From Calothrix sp. NIES-4105 (GTDB taxonomy: Bacteria; Cyanobacteriota; Cyanobacteriia; Cyanobacteriales; Nostocaceae): a DNA stretch of 64,000 nucleotides. Under the pieces are notes generated by a model. It was not told where the DNA came from, did no database searches, and saw only the letters and a program-made list of their open reading frames with translations. This document shows, in pieces, positions 11,301 through 18,372 of this stretch. The stretch is from contig NZ_AP018290.1 of the NCBI RefSeq assembly GCF_002368415.1, forward strand, positions 1,553,470-1,617,469, given 5' to 3'. Positions within the stretch are counted from its first letter, which is position 1, and each line of letters opens with the position of its first letter. The position numbers and the translations under genes are program-made.

Positions 11301-11950
11301 ACATAGTTAGTGTTGCATACTAGGCGATTGACAGCCCGATGTGGTACAGCTACTCCCTTTGGTGTTCCTGTAGAACCAGAGGTATAAATTACATAAGCCA
11401 AGTTAAGAGCCGTTACATTACTAGTAGGGTTTAGAAGGCGCCCGTTAATTAATTCCCACTCAGTATCCAGACAAACCGTCTTCACTCCGCTTTCGGTAAA
11501 CCCTGCAACAAACTTTTGCTGAGTTAACAGCACCTGCACTTGAGAATCTGCCAGCATAAAACTCAAACGTTCTTGAGGATATGTTGGGTCTAACGGTACA
11601 TATGCTCCACCCGCCTTGAGAATACCCAATAATCCTACTACCATTTCCCAAGAGCGCTCAACGCAAATTCCTACCAGTGTTTCTGTTCCTACACCCTTTG
11701 ATTGCAGATAATGTGCTACTTTGTTGGCTCGGTGGTTTAACTCTTGATAAGTAAATTTCTGATTATTAAAGACAACGGCAATATTATTTGGAGTTTTTTC
11801 TACTTGTGCTTCAAATAACTGATGTATACACAAATGTTTGGGGTAATCCACCGTTGTATCATTCCATTCCACCAATATTTTATGTTGCTCCTGCTCAGTT
11901 AAAGCAGAATCATCAATAGAATGAGTTGAGCCAACCAAAATTTCTTGCAT
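5387..11950 (-). CDS. apnA: Anabaenopeptin-type starter NRPS, A-PCP-C-A-PCP-E
   Basis: 2187 aa, beginning directly with an A domain (about 43-535) and no C domain, as for a loading module. Order: A1; PCP1 (LGGHSLIATQ, about 588); C (HHMIHDGWS, about 780); A2 (about 1120-1615); PCP2 (LGGDSILS, about 1663); epimerase E (HHLAVDGIS, about 1848; EGHGRE further on). This is the ApnA architecture, in which residue 1 becomes the exocyclic, ureido-linked residue and residue 2 is D-Lys. My manual pocket readings are D-A-F-F-L-G-G-T-F-K for A1 (Val/Ile-like) and D-T-E-D-I-G-S-V-V-K for A2; the acidic residues at 239 and 278 fit a basic substrate such as Lys. ATG at 11950 is preferred; TTG at 11962 is also in frame. 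There is no obvious ribosome site. The D-residue accepting C domain of the next gene supports the order apnA-apnB. Confidence 0.92.
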   Translation of the reverse strand: MQEILVGSTHSIDDSALTEQEQHKILVEWNDTTVDYPKHLCIHQLFEAQVEKTPNNIAVVFNNQKFTYQELNHRANKVAHYLQSKGVGTETLVGICVERSWEMVVGLLGILKAGGAYVPLDPTYPQERLSFMLADSQVQVLLTQQKFVAGFTESGVKTVCLDTEWELINGRLLNPTSNVTALNLAYVIYTSGSTGTPKGVAVPHRAVNRLVCNTNYVQFDKSDRIAQASNASFDAATFEIWGSLLHGATLVIIPQNIVLSPQHFAACIREQKISVLFLTTSLFNQLASIVPYAFKDLRYLLIGGEALDPKSVKAVQQNGAPQQLLNGYGPTESTTFSCWYLVQDVPEGATNIPIGRPISNTTVYILDLKLQPVPIGTPGELYIGGDGLARGYLNARELTEQKFISNPFDNSKENSFICEAKLYKTGDKARFLPDGNIEFLGRVDNQVKIRGFRIELGEIEALLSQHPDVCQAVVIVREDIPGDRRLVAYIIFNQKPEANATTLKCFLEEKLPNYMVPAVFVILDSFPLTPNGKLDRRNLPAPERSRPVEETFVAPSNEIEEKLAVIWAELLGLEEIGVNDNFFHLGGHSLIATQMLSRAREFQVELSFNQIFENPTIASLAQLIVHTNKEQQWQRPAIERIPHQGLLPVSFAQERVYFIEQLAVESNAYQFQATLRFHGQLNVAVLQQCLNEIVRRHEIFRTTYPAVNGQLFQVIHPHQPISFTMIDLQSFPKDEREAEATKLVEIEVQKKFDLNQLPLVRWVLLKLSDQEHLLVHIEHHMIHDGWSFNVFLGELVELYQAFFLGHPSPLTEPVLQFADFAHWQRQWVKSQEAQAQLTYWQQKLSGSSPLLELPLDRPRPTEQTYQGDHIRMELPIDLCESLRVVSRREGVTLFMTMLAGFLVMLHRYTGQDDISVGTAVANRRMHSIEKLIGMIVNNLVLRTDLSGNPTFRELLGRVRSCTMEAYANEDLPFDKVVEVLKPIRNLSHNPLFQVMFSFHDSPMPDLSLPGLDISLHEPISNKSSKFDLDFLVIPRLEQRVQNGSKTGAKGITLVLEYNSDLFDAATIQRMLEQYQNLLDKIVANPEQHLGELSLLTDVEQKLLVEWNQTTKKYTEIDCIHILFEAQVEQSPDAVAVQDTQQLTYRELNARANKIAHYLQSLGVKPETLVGICIDRSLEMIVGLLGILKAGGAYVPLDPAYPQERLEYILEDTQLSILLTQQRLENKLPGYTGKTICLDTDWPVISQHSTANLINDVQLHNLAYIIYTSGSTGKPKGVMIEHRSLINFVMAVTHEYGINATSRILQFASICFDTSIEEIFPCLIAGATLVLRTEQMLHSSDEFWRFCQQYQLTILDLPTAYWHQLVAELKPQDERIPPSLKIVIIGGEEAQLEKAKHWHTSTAHLPHPPALFNSYGPTEATVVTTLHRLNSSVATSVLIGRPISNVEVYILDQYVQRVPIGVSGELHIGGTSLARGYWQRPELTAEKFIQNPIAYATCDRLYKTGDLARFRADGALEYLGRVDDQVKVRGFRIELGEIETVLRQHPQVLQAVVVARSDIPGQKRLVAYIVPHLQQPSIEELRHFIKQKLPNYMVPRAFVLLEALPMTPNQKVDYRALPTPEFSRSVEDKFVAPRTPTEEKLAAIWSEILKLEKVGVHDNFFELGGDSILSIQIISRANTVGIQIAPKQLFKYQTVAELAAVAGITRSVLAEQGLVTGKVALTPIQQWFFEQKLSQPHYFNQSVLVEVPPLTDEQWQQVVQQLLLHHDALRLRFVQEGEWQQINGAATETVPLSVIDLSHLSKEAQQKAINAADAELQASLNLSTGSIVRVALFKSGLNQPDQLLFIIHHLAVDGISWRILLEDLAIAYQQISTGVAIKLPPKTTSFQNWSDRLTEYGQSAAIATELDYWLNECNSKTSLPVDYPSATENNTLASTATVSLSLSEEETRALLQDVPFAYKTQINDVLLTALVQSFAQWTPERSLVVDLEGHGREDLFEDVDLSRTVGWFTTLFPVRLQLEEVNHPGEPLKLVKEQLRRIPNRGIGYGVLRYLNQNPAIRRKLEMLPQAEVSFNYLGQFDQVLEASDVLVVKEFKAEQSLLNRRSHLLGVSGLIRASKLEMTWAYSEKVHKRDTIERIASGFIEALKTLIVHCQSQESQGYTPSDFSAAKLNQKQLDKFLSKINKDKNKG

Positions 11951-11987
11951 ATACTTAATCAAATGAGTGTAAGAAATAAATTATCTT

Positions 11988-12059
11988 GTAGGATAGGCTT
12001 CTAGCCTGTCCATTTTTATGTCCGTTTATATGTAGGACAGGCTGTCCGGCCTATCCTAC
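11988..12059. repeat. Long hairpin repeat upstream of apnA
   Basis: GTAGGATAGGC (11988-11998) pairs with GCCTATCCTAC (12049-12059), and inside it AGCCTGTCC (12003-12011) pairs with GGACAGGCT (12035-12043), leaving a short internal loop and an apical loop of about 23 bases. It lies in the 136-base gap between the small membrane protein and apnA and resembles a dispersed palindromic (REP/MITE-like) unit. It could also act as a terminator or attenuator, although no T-run follows. Confidence 0.75.
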
Positions 12060-12086
12060 GGCATTTAATTAATTCGTACAGTGAAA

Positions 12087-12479
12087 TTATTCATCAACAA
12101 TTTCAACTGTTCTTGGTTCCTCAGTTGGTACAGTATAAGTAGTGCCTGGTGGGCTAACTTGATTTTTCAGTTTGAGTTTTAGCTCATCTGAAATGGGTAA
12201 ATCTTCAATTTCTTTGAGGAGAAATCTCGCAGATTCTGTTTTGCTACGTTCAGCGTAGACAGCTTTGAGAATGGCTTCAATCCCAAATCCGGCTACGGCA
12301 TCCCCTACAACTGTTACCAGGCCAAGCAAGCCTATACCTCCGAGAATGCCAAATGGTCCTCCTACCGCTGTGAGGGCGGCAGCAATAGCGGCAGAACTAC
12401 CTCCTGTTGTAGCTGCTAGAATCACAAGTATTATGCCTGGAAGACCTAGACCAGCAAGCTTTTTAACTATTTCGTCCAT
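12087..12479 (-). CDS. Small glycine/alanine-rich membrane protein (function unknown)
   Basis: 130 aa starting at ATG 12479. After about ten residues comes a long hydrophobic, Gly/Ala-rich stretch (about 11-70, including GLPGIILVILAATTGG and GPFGILGGIGLLGL) that could form two membrane hairpins, followed by a charged, helical, Lys/Glu-rich tail with a proline-rich end. There is no signal peptidase site or known catalytic motif. Its size, glycine-rich hydrophobic part and charged tail recall holin-like or pore-type small proteins, but I cannot name a family. It lies on the same strand as the patatin-like gene upstream, with the LeuC-like remnant between them, so a joint membrane-related role is possible but unproven. 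It precedes apnA by 136 bases that contain a hairpin repeat, so it is probably not part of the apn operon. Confidence 0.7.
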   Translation of the reverse strand: MDEIVKKLAGLGLPGIILVILAATTGGSSAAIAAALTAVGGPFGILGGIGLLGLVTVVGDAVAGFGIEAILKAVYAERSKTESARFLLKEIEDLPISDELKLKLKNQVSPPGTTYTVPTEEPRTVEIVDE

Positions 12480-12660
12480 TGTAATTACCTAAAATCCTTA
12501 CGTTTTGGTGAAAACATTACTAAGGGTAAACAACAGAAGCCTTTGTAAATAAGAAAACTTCTTTCAAATTATACTAGGCTAAATAAAAATCACTCAGGCT
12601 TGGATGGGGTTAAAATTTTGTAAATTTTTCTATATTTACCATAACCTAAGAGCTTGATCT

Positions 12661-12819
12661 TTAATCAAGATTGTGGCTTATTTTTCCTTTCACGGCTGAT
12701 ATCGCCACCGTTCTTGGAGAAGCCAAATAGTTTTTGCCCGTTGGATCGCCACTGTGTCCTTTAAAATTATGATTAGTTGCATATACGCCTGCTTGCTCAA
12801 AAATTTCAAGCGATAAGAT
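12661..12819 (-). pseudogene. 3' remnant of an aconitase/LeuC-family dehydratase
   Basis: Reading the minus strand from 12819 to the stop at 12661 gives about 52 codons without a start. They contain ATNHNFKGHSGDPTGKNYL followed by ASPRTVAISAVKGKI. This matches the end of the large subunit of aconitase or 3-isopropylmalate dehydratase (family pattern TNRNFKGRxG...YLASPxTVAxSAxxGxI). The iron-sulfur cysteines and the rest of the protein are missing, so it cannot be functional. It is in the same frame as, and directly after, the stop of the patatin-like gene. In anabaenopeptin producers a LeuC/LeuD-like enzyme (HphCD) makes homotyrosine; this piece could be what is left of such a gene, or of any LeuC paralogue. 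Confidence 0.7.
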
Positions 12820-15117
12820 TTAGTTTAATAAAATACTACACAACTCATCGATTTCTTTGCTTTTTTCGGCAATCATTCGATTTGCTGCCACTTTTAGTTC
12901 GCGGATATTGTCCAGTTTGACATTATCTATTTCTTCTAATTTGCCAGTTAAGAAGGTTTGGAATCGGTAATAATTTTTTGTTTCTTTATTAGACTCAAAC
13001 AACCGTTCTAATTCTCCGGCGACTACTTCACTACCACCATCAAGCACAATATTTAAAAGCGGTCTTCCCCATTGTAAAAATCCCCAATTTTTCACTTCAT
13101 GATAAGGATAGACACTAGTTAGGGAGCCAGTACCTAATGAGACTACCAATATATCTTTTGTATTAAGGAGTTGTTCGTTTTGTTGTCTACTTATTTGCGC
13201 TTCCAAAATAGCCAAAGAAGCAGGATTATTAGCTACCAACCCTCCATCTACTAAAGTATAATATCTATTGGTATTATGGGTAGTAGGAATATGATGGGGA
13301 GCAAAATAAGTAGGAGTGGCACTAGTCGCTAATGCTGCATCTAAAACTGTAAAACTTCCACATAACTTACGGAACTTCCGAGATTCTGTCTGTTGTTTTT
13401 CAAGTTTGTTGGTAAAAAATACAGGAATTCGCTGCTCGATATCATAGCTAGTGACAAAAACTTCTTTCAGATTTTTGTCTAAAGGAGCATCTCCAAAATA
13501 TTGCCGTAAAATTTCTTCTCTGCCCTTAGAAGGATATTTGGGCTGGATAAATATGTCCTCTAGAGGACCGAGTAATCTTTCAAACAATGGCTCGTAAAAT
13601 ATTTCAACCCCATACTCAACATATAATTTAACAAGCTCCTGGGCACTGTATTCAGCAATCGGCTCGCGATCAGATACATCTAAATTTAATCGAGGTTTAG
13701 TCAGTCCAAGTGCAAGAATTCCTCCGGTTGAAGTGCCAGCAATGAAATCGAACAAACTAAAAATCTGCTTTTGTGTCCGCTTTTCAATTTCTGCTAGTAC
13801 CATTGCTGGGATAATGCCTCGAATACCCCCTCCATCAATGGCAAGTATTTTATATTTGGGATTAGCTGCCGTATTCACAGTTCCCGCTTGCTCCTGGGTT
13901 AATGTTTCTGATTGTTCCTGCTGTTGCATATTGTCTGATTCGCTTTGTGTGGTTTGGGCTGTTTCGACTTGTCCTACCAGCACTACCACTGGCGCCATAG
14001 TCGTCGCTTCAGCTGTGGCTTCTTGTGATACTAATGTTTCGATTAAAGGGGAATTCTCCTCTAAATTACTTGTTGCTTCATCTTGTGTCTCGCCCTGATT
14101 AGTCGTCGCTTCAGTTGTAGCTTCTTGTGGTACTAATGTTTCGACTAAAGGGGAGTTATCCTCTAAACTACTTGTTGCTTGATCTTGTGTCTCGCTCTCA
14201 TTAGTCGTCGCTTCAGTTGTGGCTGACTGTGGTACTAATGTTTCGATTAAAGGGGAATTCTCCTCTAAACTACTTGTTGCTTGATCTTGTGTCTCGCTCT
14301 GATTAGTCGTGGCTTCAGTCGTGGCTTCTTGTGGTACTATTGTTTCAATTAAAGGGGATTCCTCTAAACTACTTGATGCTTGATCTTGTGTCTCGCTCTC
14401 ATTGAGAGATTGTGGAGACGTAAATGGAAATTCTGCTACATCCCAAATTGGATTGCCACGTAACTTTCCTTCACGGGAATTTCCAGTTAGATCTCGGACA
14501 GTTGCCCCTTCTCCTTCGTCTAATGCCCAGTAAGCTACTAATCCTTCTTCATTTCCAGCTATAGGCTGATACCGTTGGCTTTGGATTTGGGTTTGGGAAC
14601 AAGGGTAATTCCAAACGCTAATGTTCGCTAATTGACCTGTGAAATATACGTTATTGTGTAAAGTGGCGCCAAGAGTTAGAGAACTAGTTGCTTTGTTTAG
14701 AGAGCGACCCGCCAAAGAGCCAGTATACTCACTATCGTCAAGATATATCGTTAGTTGACCTTGATTAAAAACAATAGCAAAGAAGTGCCATTGTCCGACA
14801 GTTAATTCCCCATTGCCAAAGGTTTTGATCACATTGTCAACTTTCTCATCAATATATACATCTAAGCTTCCCGACTCACTGATACCAAACTCAAAATTAT
14901 CGCTATATCTATCTGAGGAACGAGCAAAAAAAACATTATGTGTTCTATAGGTAGTTGCTTTATTTCTTAATCGATGAGCATTGACCCATCCGGAAACTGT
15001 AAAAGCTGAACTTCCCTCAGCAAAAACACCGCTAACATCATTTTTACCAAAATCTATGTAATCATCTTGACCATCGAACGTCAAAACAAATCGCGTATCT
15101 ATATTATTATTTGTCAC
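12820..15117 (-). CDS. LamG-like domain plus patatin-like phospholipase
   Basis: 765 aa. Residues about 8-215 form a LamG/concanavalin-like sandwich (LTFDGQDDYIDFG at the start, VGQWHFFAIVF, and YWALDEGEG near its end). Residues about 235-370 are four 34-residue repeats rich in Glu, Thr and Ser. Residues about 423-705 are a patatin domain with the oxyanion loop DGGGIRG (about 427), the nucleophile elbow GTSTGG (about 460) and the catalytic-dyad DGG (about 622), so a lipid acyl hydrolase activity is expected. There is no signal peptide. The start is GTG 15117, with GGAG ten bases upstream. The gene is divergent from the hydroxybenzoate operon across a 704-base gap. Whether it targets the cell's own membrane, storage lipid or an invader cannot be told; no CD-NTase or sensor gene is adjacent. 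Confidence 0.9.
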   Translation of the reverse strand: MTNNNIDTRFVLTFDGQDDYIDFGKNDVSGVFAEGSSAFTVSGWVNAHRLRNKATTYRTHNVFFARSSDRYSDNFEFGISESGSLDVYIDEKVDNVIKTFGNGELTVGQWHFFAIVFNQGQLTIYLDDSEYTGSLAGRSLNKATSSLTLGATLHNNVYFTGQLANISVWNYPCSQTQIQSQRYQPIAGNEEGLVAYWALDEGEGATVRDLTGNSREGKLRGNPIWDVAEFPFTSPQSLNESETQDQASSSLEESPLIETIVPQEATTEATTNQSETQDQATSSLEENSPLIETLVPQSATTEATTNESETQDQATSSLEDNSPLVETLVPQEATTEATTNQGETQDEATSNLEENSPLIETLVSQEATAEATTMAPVVVLVGQVETAQTTQSESDNMQQQEQSETLTQEQAGTVNTAANPKYKILAIDGGGIRGIIPAMVLAEIEKRTQKQIFSLFDFIAGTSTGGILALGLTKPRLNLDVSDREPIAEYSAQELVKLYVEYGVEIFYEPLFERLLGPLEDIFIQPKYPSKGREEILRQYFGDAPLDKNLKEVFVTSYDIEQRIPVFFTNKLEKQQTESRKFRKLCGSFTVLDAALATSATPTYFAPHHIPTTHNTNRYYTLVDGGLVANNPASLAILEAQISRQQNEQLLNTKDILVVSLGTGSLTSVYPYHEVKNWGFLQWGRPLLNIVLDGGSEVVAGELERLFESNKETKNYYRFQTFLTGKLEEIDNVKLDNIRELKVAANRMIAEKSKEIDELCSILLN
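14007..14412 (-). repeat. Four tandem 102-bp coding repeats in the patatin gene
   Basis: Four copies of a 34-codon unit of the form ESETQDQATSSLEENSPLIE... ending in EATTEATT. The copies differ at a few codons and the first lacks one residue. The repeat links the LamG and patatin domains and is likely a flexible, acidic, Thr/Ser-rich spacer. High DNA identity between units suggests recent expansion and possible length variation between strains. Confidence 0.85.
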
Positions 15118-15821
15118 AAATTTTCATCTCCAAAGCTTTATTAGGACTTTTGTATTGATAAAAAACTAACTTTGTACGTTAAAACCCATCTTCTATTTGA
15201 TACTATTTCGCGAAAATCTTAATAAATATAATATCTTGCAAAAATTCTACTCAACCGACTCAAGTAGTTCTGCCCGACCTACTTACACGGTAGGGAAAGC
15301 ACGCCAAAAACTACCTTGCGATTTTATCGGCTGTAGCCATCATACTATAGTTGTTACTTCGCGAACACACCCTAGAAGTAAATAAGTTATATTTTATAAC
15401 TATTCTTTATTTTCTATTTTGATTCTTTCAAATATCTGCTTAACTGTCCTAACTGTCCATTAAAATATCTGCTAACTGTCTTAACTGTCTTAACTGTCTT
15501 AACTGTCTTAACAGGACATGAAATATTTGCTTAACTGTCCATTTAACTATCTTAAGTACTGTTGCATTTTATTTGTGATTGTGAGATATTTTGTAAGATG
15601 AAGTTCCAAATATTTTTTTCAAGTGGAGGTGTTGCAAGAAAACTCGTAAGGATAATAGTGATATTTTGTAAAATAGCAATTTGACTGGAGGAGGTCGGGA
15701 AAAAAAACTTTATACCCGATTACCTTGAATAATCCAATATAGTTCAACAAAGCTAAATAAATATTGGATAAATCTCAAGCAGCACGAAAACAATAATGAA
15801 GTATATAATCTAAGGTAAAGT
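15118..15821. other. Divergent intergenic region
   Basis: 704 bases between the patatin gene (minus) and the chorismate lyase gene (plus). It must contain both promoters, but I cannot place them with confidence. It holds a block of TTAACTGTC repeats (15438-15551) and an AT-rich, gene-free stretch to 15821. A short open frame at 15197-15385 shows no family resemblance and no ribosome site. Confidence 0.6.
15438..15551. repeat. Tandem 10-bp repeats (TTAACTGTCT unit)
   Basis: A cluster of the word TTAACTGTC. The core at about 15473-15512 is four perfect head-to-tail copies of a 10-base unit, flanked by single copies separated by AAATATCTGC-like and AAATATTTGC-like spacers. It is the densest example of a repeat that recurs in later spacers (47019, 52554, 54377, 55229, 60089, 62400). 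Confidence 0.9.
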
Positions 15822-16361
15822 ATGCATCAAACCTTAATAGATAGGTATATTGAGCCACTTAATTTAAGTGCTTTTCAGAGAATTATATTAACAACTGATG
15901 GTACATTGACGGAAATATTAGAAGCTTATTTATTGGAAAAAATTCAATTAGTAAAATTATCAGAAAAGTTTGTTAAAACTATGAAATATATTCCAGCATT
16001 AGACTTGGATGTTGACACTCAAGTAATTGAGAGAAAAATCTTATTACAAGGAAAAATTAGCCTGAAAAATTTTATTTATGCTGAATCAATAATTGTACCT
16101 GAAAGACTAGATGCCAAGTTAAAGTCCAGACTAATCCAGTCGCAGGAACCGATGGGTAGGCTCTGGTTAGAACATAAACTTGAGACATTTAAAGAAATAA
16201 TCGATTCAGCTATAGAAATAGCTGAAGACTTATCGGAGTTTTTTAATATAGCAAGAGAAGACAAAATACTGTCTCGTACTTATAGAGTTTTTTCTAACAA
16301 AAAGCCTATAATAATGATTACAGAAAAATTTCCCGAAAGCTATTTTGCGAAAGGAATTTAA
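15822..16361 (+). CDS. Chorismate lyase family protein (4-hydroxybenzoate former)
   Basis: 179 aa, the usual length of the UbiC-like/DUF98 chorismate lyase family. Visible family features are the N-terminal LTTDGTLTEILEAYLLEKI, the central RKILLQGK (conserved Arg of the active site) and the C-terminal RLWLEHKLETFKEI. The enzyme converts chorismate to 4-hydroxybenzoate and pyruvate. It is the first gene of a plus-strand run continuing with an AMP-ligase, a carrier protein and two NRPSs, so I infer that its product is the aromatic starter of the peptide rather than a plastoquinone precursor. It starts at ATG 15822. The gene is more AT-rich than the NRPS genes, like its two downstream neighbours, which hints that the three-gene loading cassette has a separate history. 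The family call is solid; the starter-unit role is inference. Confidence 0.85.
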   Translation: MHQTLIDRYIEPLNLSAFQRIILTTDGTLTEILEAYLLEKIQLVKLSEKFVKTMKYIPALDLDVDTQVIERKILLQGKISLKNFIYAESIIVPERLDAKLKSRLIQSQEPMGRLWLEHKLETFKEIIDSAIEIAEDLSEFFNIAREDKILSRTYRVFSNKKPIIMITEKFPESYFAKGI

Positions 16362-16486
16362 TCATTTAATTAACTATTAGCTAAATTCTGCAAATAATTA
16401 AGTTAGTAAAATCAGACAAATGCAATTTATAAATAAATGCAAAGTAAGTTGCTAAAACCTATATAATTTTAATATTTGAGGTAACA

Positions 16487-18049
16487 ATGTTAGAAAATAG
16501 GCTTGTTGAAATTGTTAAAAACTATCCTGAAAAAACTGCAATCGCTTATGATAAATTAAGGATTAGCTATCGAGAATTTTATGCTAGTATTCAACATTTA
16601 AGTAACCATCTAAAAACGATTGATATCGTTACTAGTGACTGTATAGCGTTAATTTTGCCTAACAGCCCAGAATTTGCGATTGCTTTTAATGCTACTCTTA
16701 AACTGGAAGCGATAGTTTTGCCAATTAATCCTCTCCTTAAAGAAGAAGAACTTAGCTACTACATTATTGACAGCAATGCTAGTGCAATTATTACCGATAG
16801 TAATCATGCTGAATTTTGCCGTCATATCATCTCAAAAACAAACAAGAAAATAGAATTAATTGTCCTTGATGATATTTGTTTGTTTACCAAAGAAGCAGAT
16901 AAATCAATTACTACGGAAAGTATACCCATAATTACAGATAATATCTCACCTTTTAAAGGAGATGCTCTTTATCAATATTCCTCTGGTTCTACGGGTAGAC
17001 CTAAAAGAGTATGTAGAACTCAAAGTAATTTATATCACGAATTTATAAACTTTACTGAAACCACTAATATATCTCCATCCGATAATATTTTATGTATAGT
17101 GCCACTGTATCACGCGCATGGTTTAGGAAATTGCTTGTTAGCTGCTATACATAACGGCGCCACTTTGGTGATTTTAGAACAAGTTTCAAATCAAGGAAAA
17201 ACCGTTGAAGTGCCATTTGTTTTTAGACGTTCGAGGGTATTAGAACTTATAGAAAAAGAGAAAATTACTATTTTACCAGGTGTTCCTTATATTTTTAACA
17301 CCCTAGCAGAAACACCAATTGAAACTGAAGTTGATATTTCCACACTAAAACTATGTTTTTGTGCAGGTAACTTTCTATCAAAAGATATTTTTGATAAATT
17401 TATTCAGAGATTTGGCATTCCTGTGAGACAACTTTATGGTTGTACAGAAGCTGGTTCTGTTGCAATTAATTTAGATGAAAACATAAAAACTACCTATGAT
17501 TCTGTAGGTTTTCCTTTAAAAAATATTGACATTAAAATTATTGATAATGCAGGAAAAGAACTACCAAATGGAAGTATTGGAGAGATAGTTATCAAAAGTC
17601 AAGCTCTGACTACAGGATATTGTAACAAACCAGAACTAAATCAACAGGTATTTCAAAATGGGTCGTTTTTAACTGGGGATTTAGGTAAGAAAGATGAAGT
17701 TGGGCGTGTTTATGTTACTGGTAGAAAGCAAATCTTCATTGATACAGGAGGTCACAAAGTTGATCCACTAGAAATAGAAAATATCTTGATAACTCATAAT
17801 CAAGTTAAAGAAGCTGTCGTTGTTGGCATCAAAGGTTTGTATGCAGGAGAGATTATCAAGGCAGTAATCGTACCTCAAAACGGAGGCATTTGTCAAGAAA
17901 AAGATATTTTATCTTACTGTAAAGACAAGTTAGCTGATTTTAAAGTACCGAAAATTGTCGAATTTCGTAATGAGATTCCCAAAAGCCCATTAGGCAAGGT
18001 ATTAAGAAAGAACTTAGTTGATAATTTCTCACAACCTGTAAGCTCATGA
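16487..18049 (+). CDS. Acyl/aryl AMP-ligase for the NRPS starter unit
   Basis: 520 aa, a stand-alone class I adenylate-forming enzyme. The ATP loop SSGSTGRPK is near residue 164, the A5-like segment LYGCTEAGSV near 324, GYCNKPE and LTGDLG around 380-400, GRKQIFIDTGGHKV near 415, and the C-terminal catalytic Lys motif SPLGKVLRK near 505. It should activate a carboxylic acid as acyl-AMP and transfer it to a carrier protein. Placed between a chorismate lyase and a free carrier protein, its most likely substrate is 4-hydroxybenzoate. The ATG at 16487 has GAGG six bases upstream. Its stop overlaps the carrier gene start (ATGA), showing translational coupling. It is shorter and much more diverged than the NRPS A domains in the window. 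The enzyme class is certain; the substrate is inferred from neighbours. Confidence 0.9.
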   Translation: MLENRLVEIVKNYPEKTAIAYDKLRISYREFYASIQHLSNHLKTIDIVTSDCIALILPNSPEFAIAFNATLKLEAIVLPINPLLKEEELSYYIIDSNASAIITDSNHAEFCRHIISKTNKKIELIVLDDICLFTKEADKSITTESIPIITDNISPFKGDALYQYSSGSTGRPKRVCRTQSNLYHEFINFTETTNISPSDNILCIVPLYHAHGLGNCLLAAIHNGATLVILEQVSNQGKTVEVPFVFRRSRVLELIEKEKITILPGVPYIFNTLAETPIETEVDISTLKLCFCAGNFLSKDIFDKFIQRFGIPVRQLYGCTEAGSVAINLDENIKTTYDSVGFPLKNIDIKIIDNAGKELPNGSIGEIVIKSQALTTGYCNKPELNQQVFQNGSFLTGDLGKKDEVGRVYVTGRKQIFIDTGGHKVDPLEIENILITHNQVKEAVVVGIKGLYAGEIIKAVIVPQNGGICQEKDILSYCKDKLADFKVPKIVEFRNEIPKSPLGKVLRKNLVDNFSQPVSS

Positions 18050-18297
18050 AAAATATTGATGTAATTAAACAAGAAACTAAAAGCGTAATTATAAACGTTT
18101 TACCAAATATGAAGAGTGAAGATTTGTCAGACTCAAGCAATCTTTTTAGCATGGGTTTAGATTCTATAAATGCCATGACGCTTGTGCTTAAACTCCAAAA
18201 TAGTTTTGATATTAAATTTGCAGCTAATGATATAAATGCAGAAAATTTTCAAAGCATAGCAACTCTTGTAAAACTTATCCATGAAAAGCAAGGTTGA
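18046..18297 (+). CDS. Free-standing acyl/aryl carrier protein
   Basis: 83 aa, four-helix carrier protein size. The phosphopantetheine site is GLDSINAMTL with Ser40. It overlaps the AMP-ligase stop by four bases (ATGA), so the two are made together, and lies 75 bases before the first NRPS. The expected role is to hold the 4-hydroxybenzoyl (or other aryl) thioester and pass it to the first C domain of the NRPS. There are no other domains. An alternative is a generic ACP for an acyl chain, but no fatty-acid type ligase domain is in the window. Confidence 0.9.
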   Translation: MKNIDVIKQETKSVIINVLPNMKSEDLSDSSNLFSMGLDSINAMTLVLKLQNSFDIKFAANDINAENFQSIATLVKLIHEKQG

Positions 18298-18372
18298 TAA
18301 TTTTTATCAACGATTTTTTGCGAAATTAAAGACTTAAGCATATTCCTAAGAACGTGAATAAAGAAGACTACA

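Noticed and set aside
12820-15117. Patatin as a CBASS effector
   Set aside because: No CD-NTase, Cap2/Cap3 or ubiquitin-like genes next to it; the NTase-like protein at 55473 is 40 kb away and unrelated in context.
15197-15385. A 62-codon plus-strand frame upstream of the chorismate lyase
   Set aside because: No ribosome site, no family resemblance, low-complexity composition and location in a divergent promoter region.
15438-15551. Regularly spaced repeats that might suggest a CRISPR array
   Set aside because: The unit is only about 10 bases, mostly head to tail without unique 30-40 base spacers, and no cas genes are present.
15822-16361. The chorismate lyase as a plastoquinone gene
   Set aside because: Possible for the family, but it is followed on the same strand by an AMP-ligase, carrier protein and NRPS, which fits a starter-unit role better.
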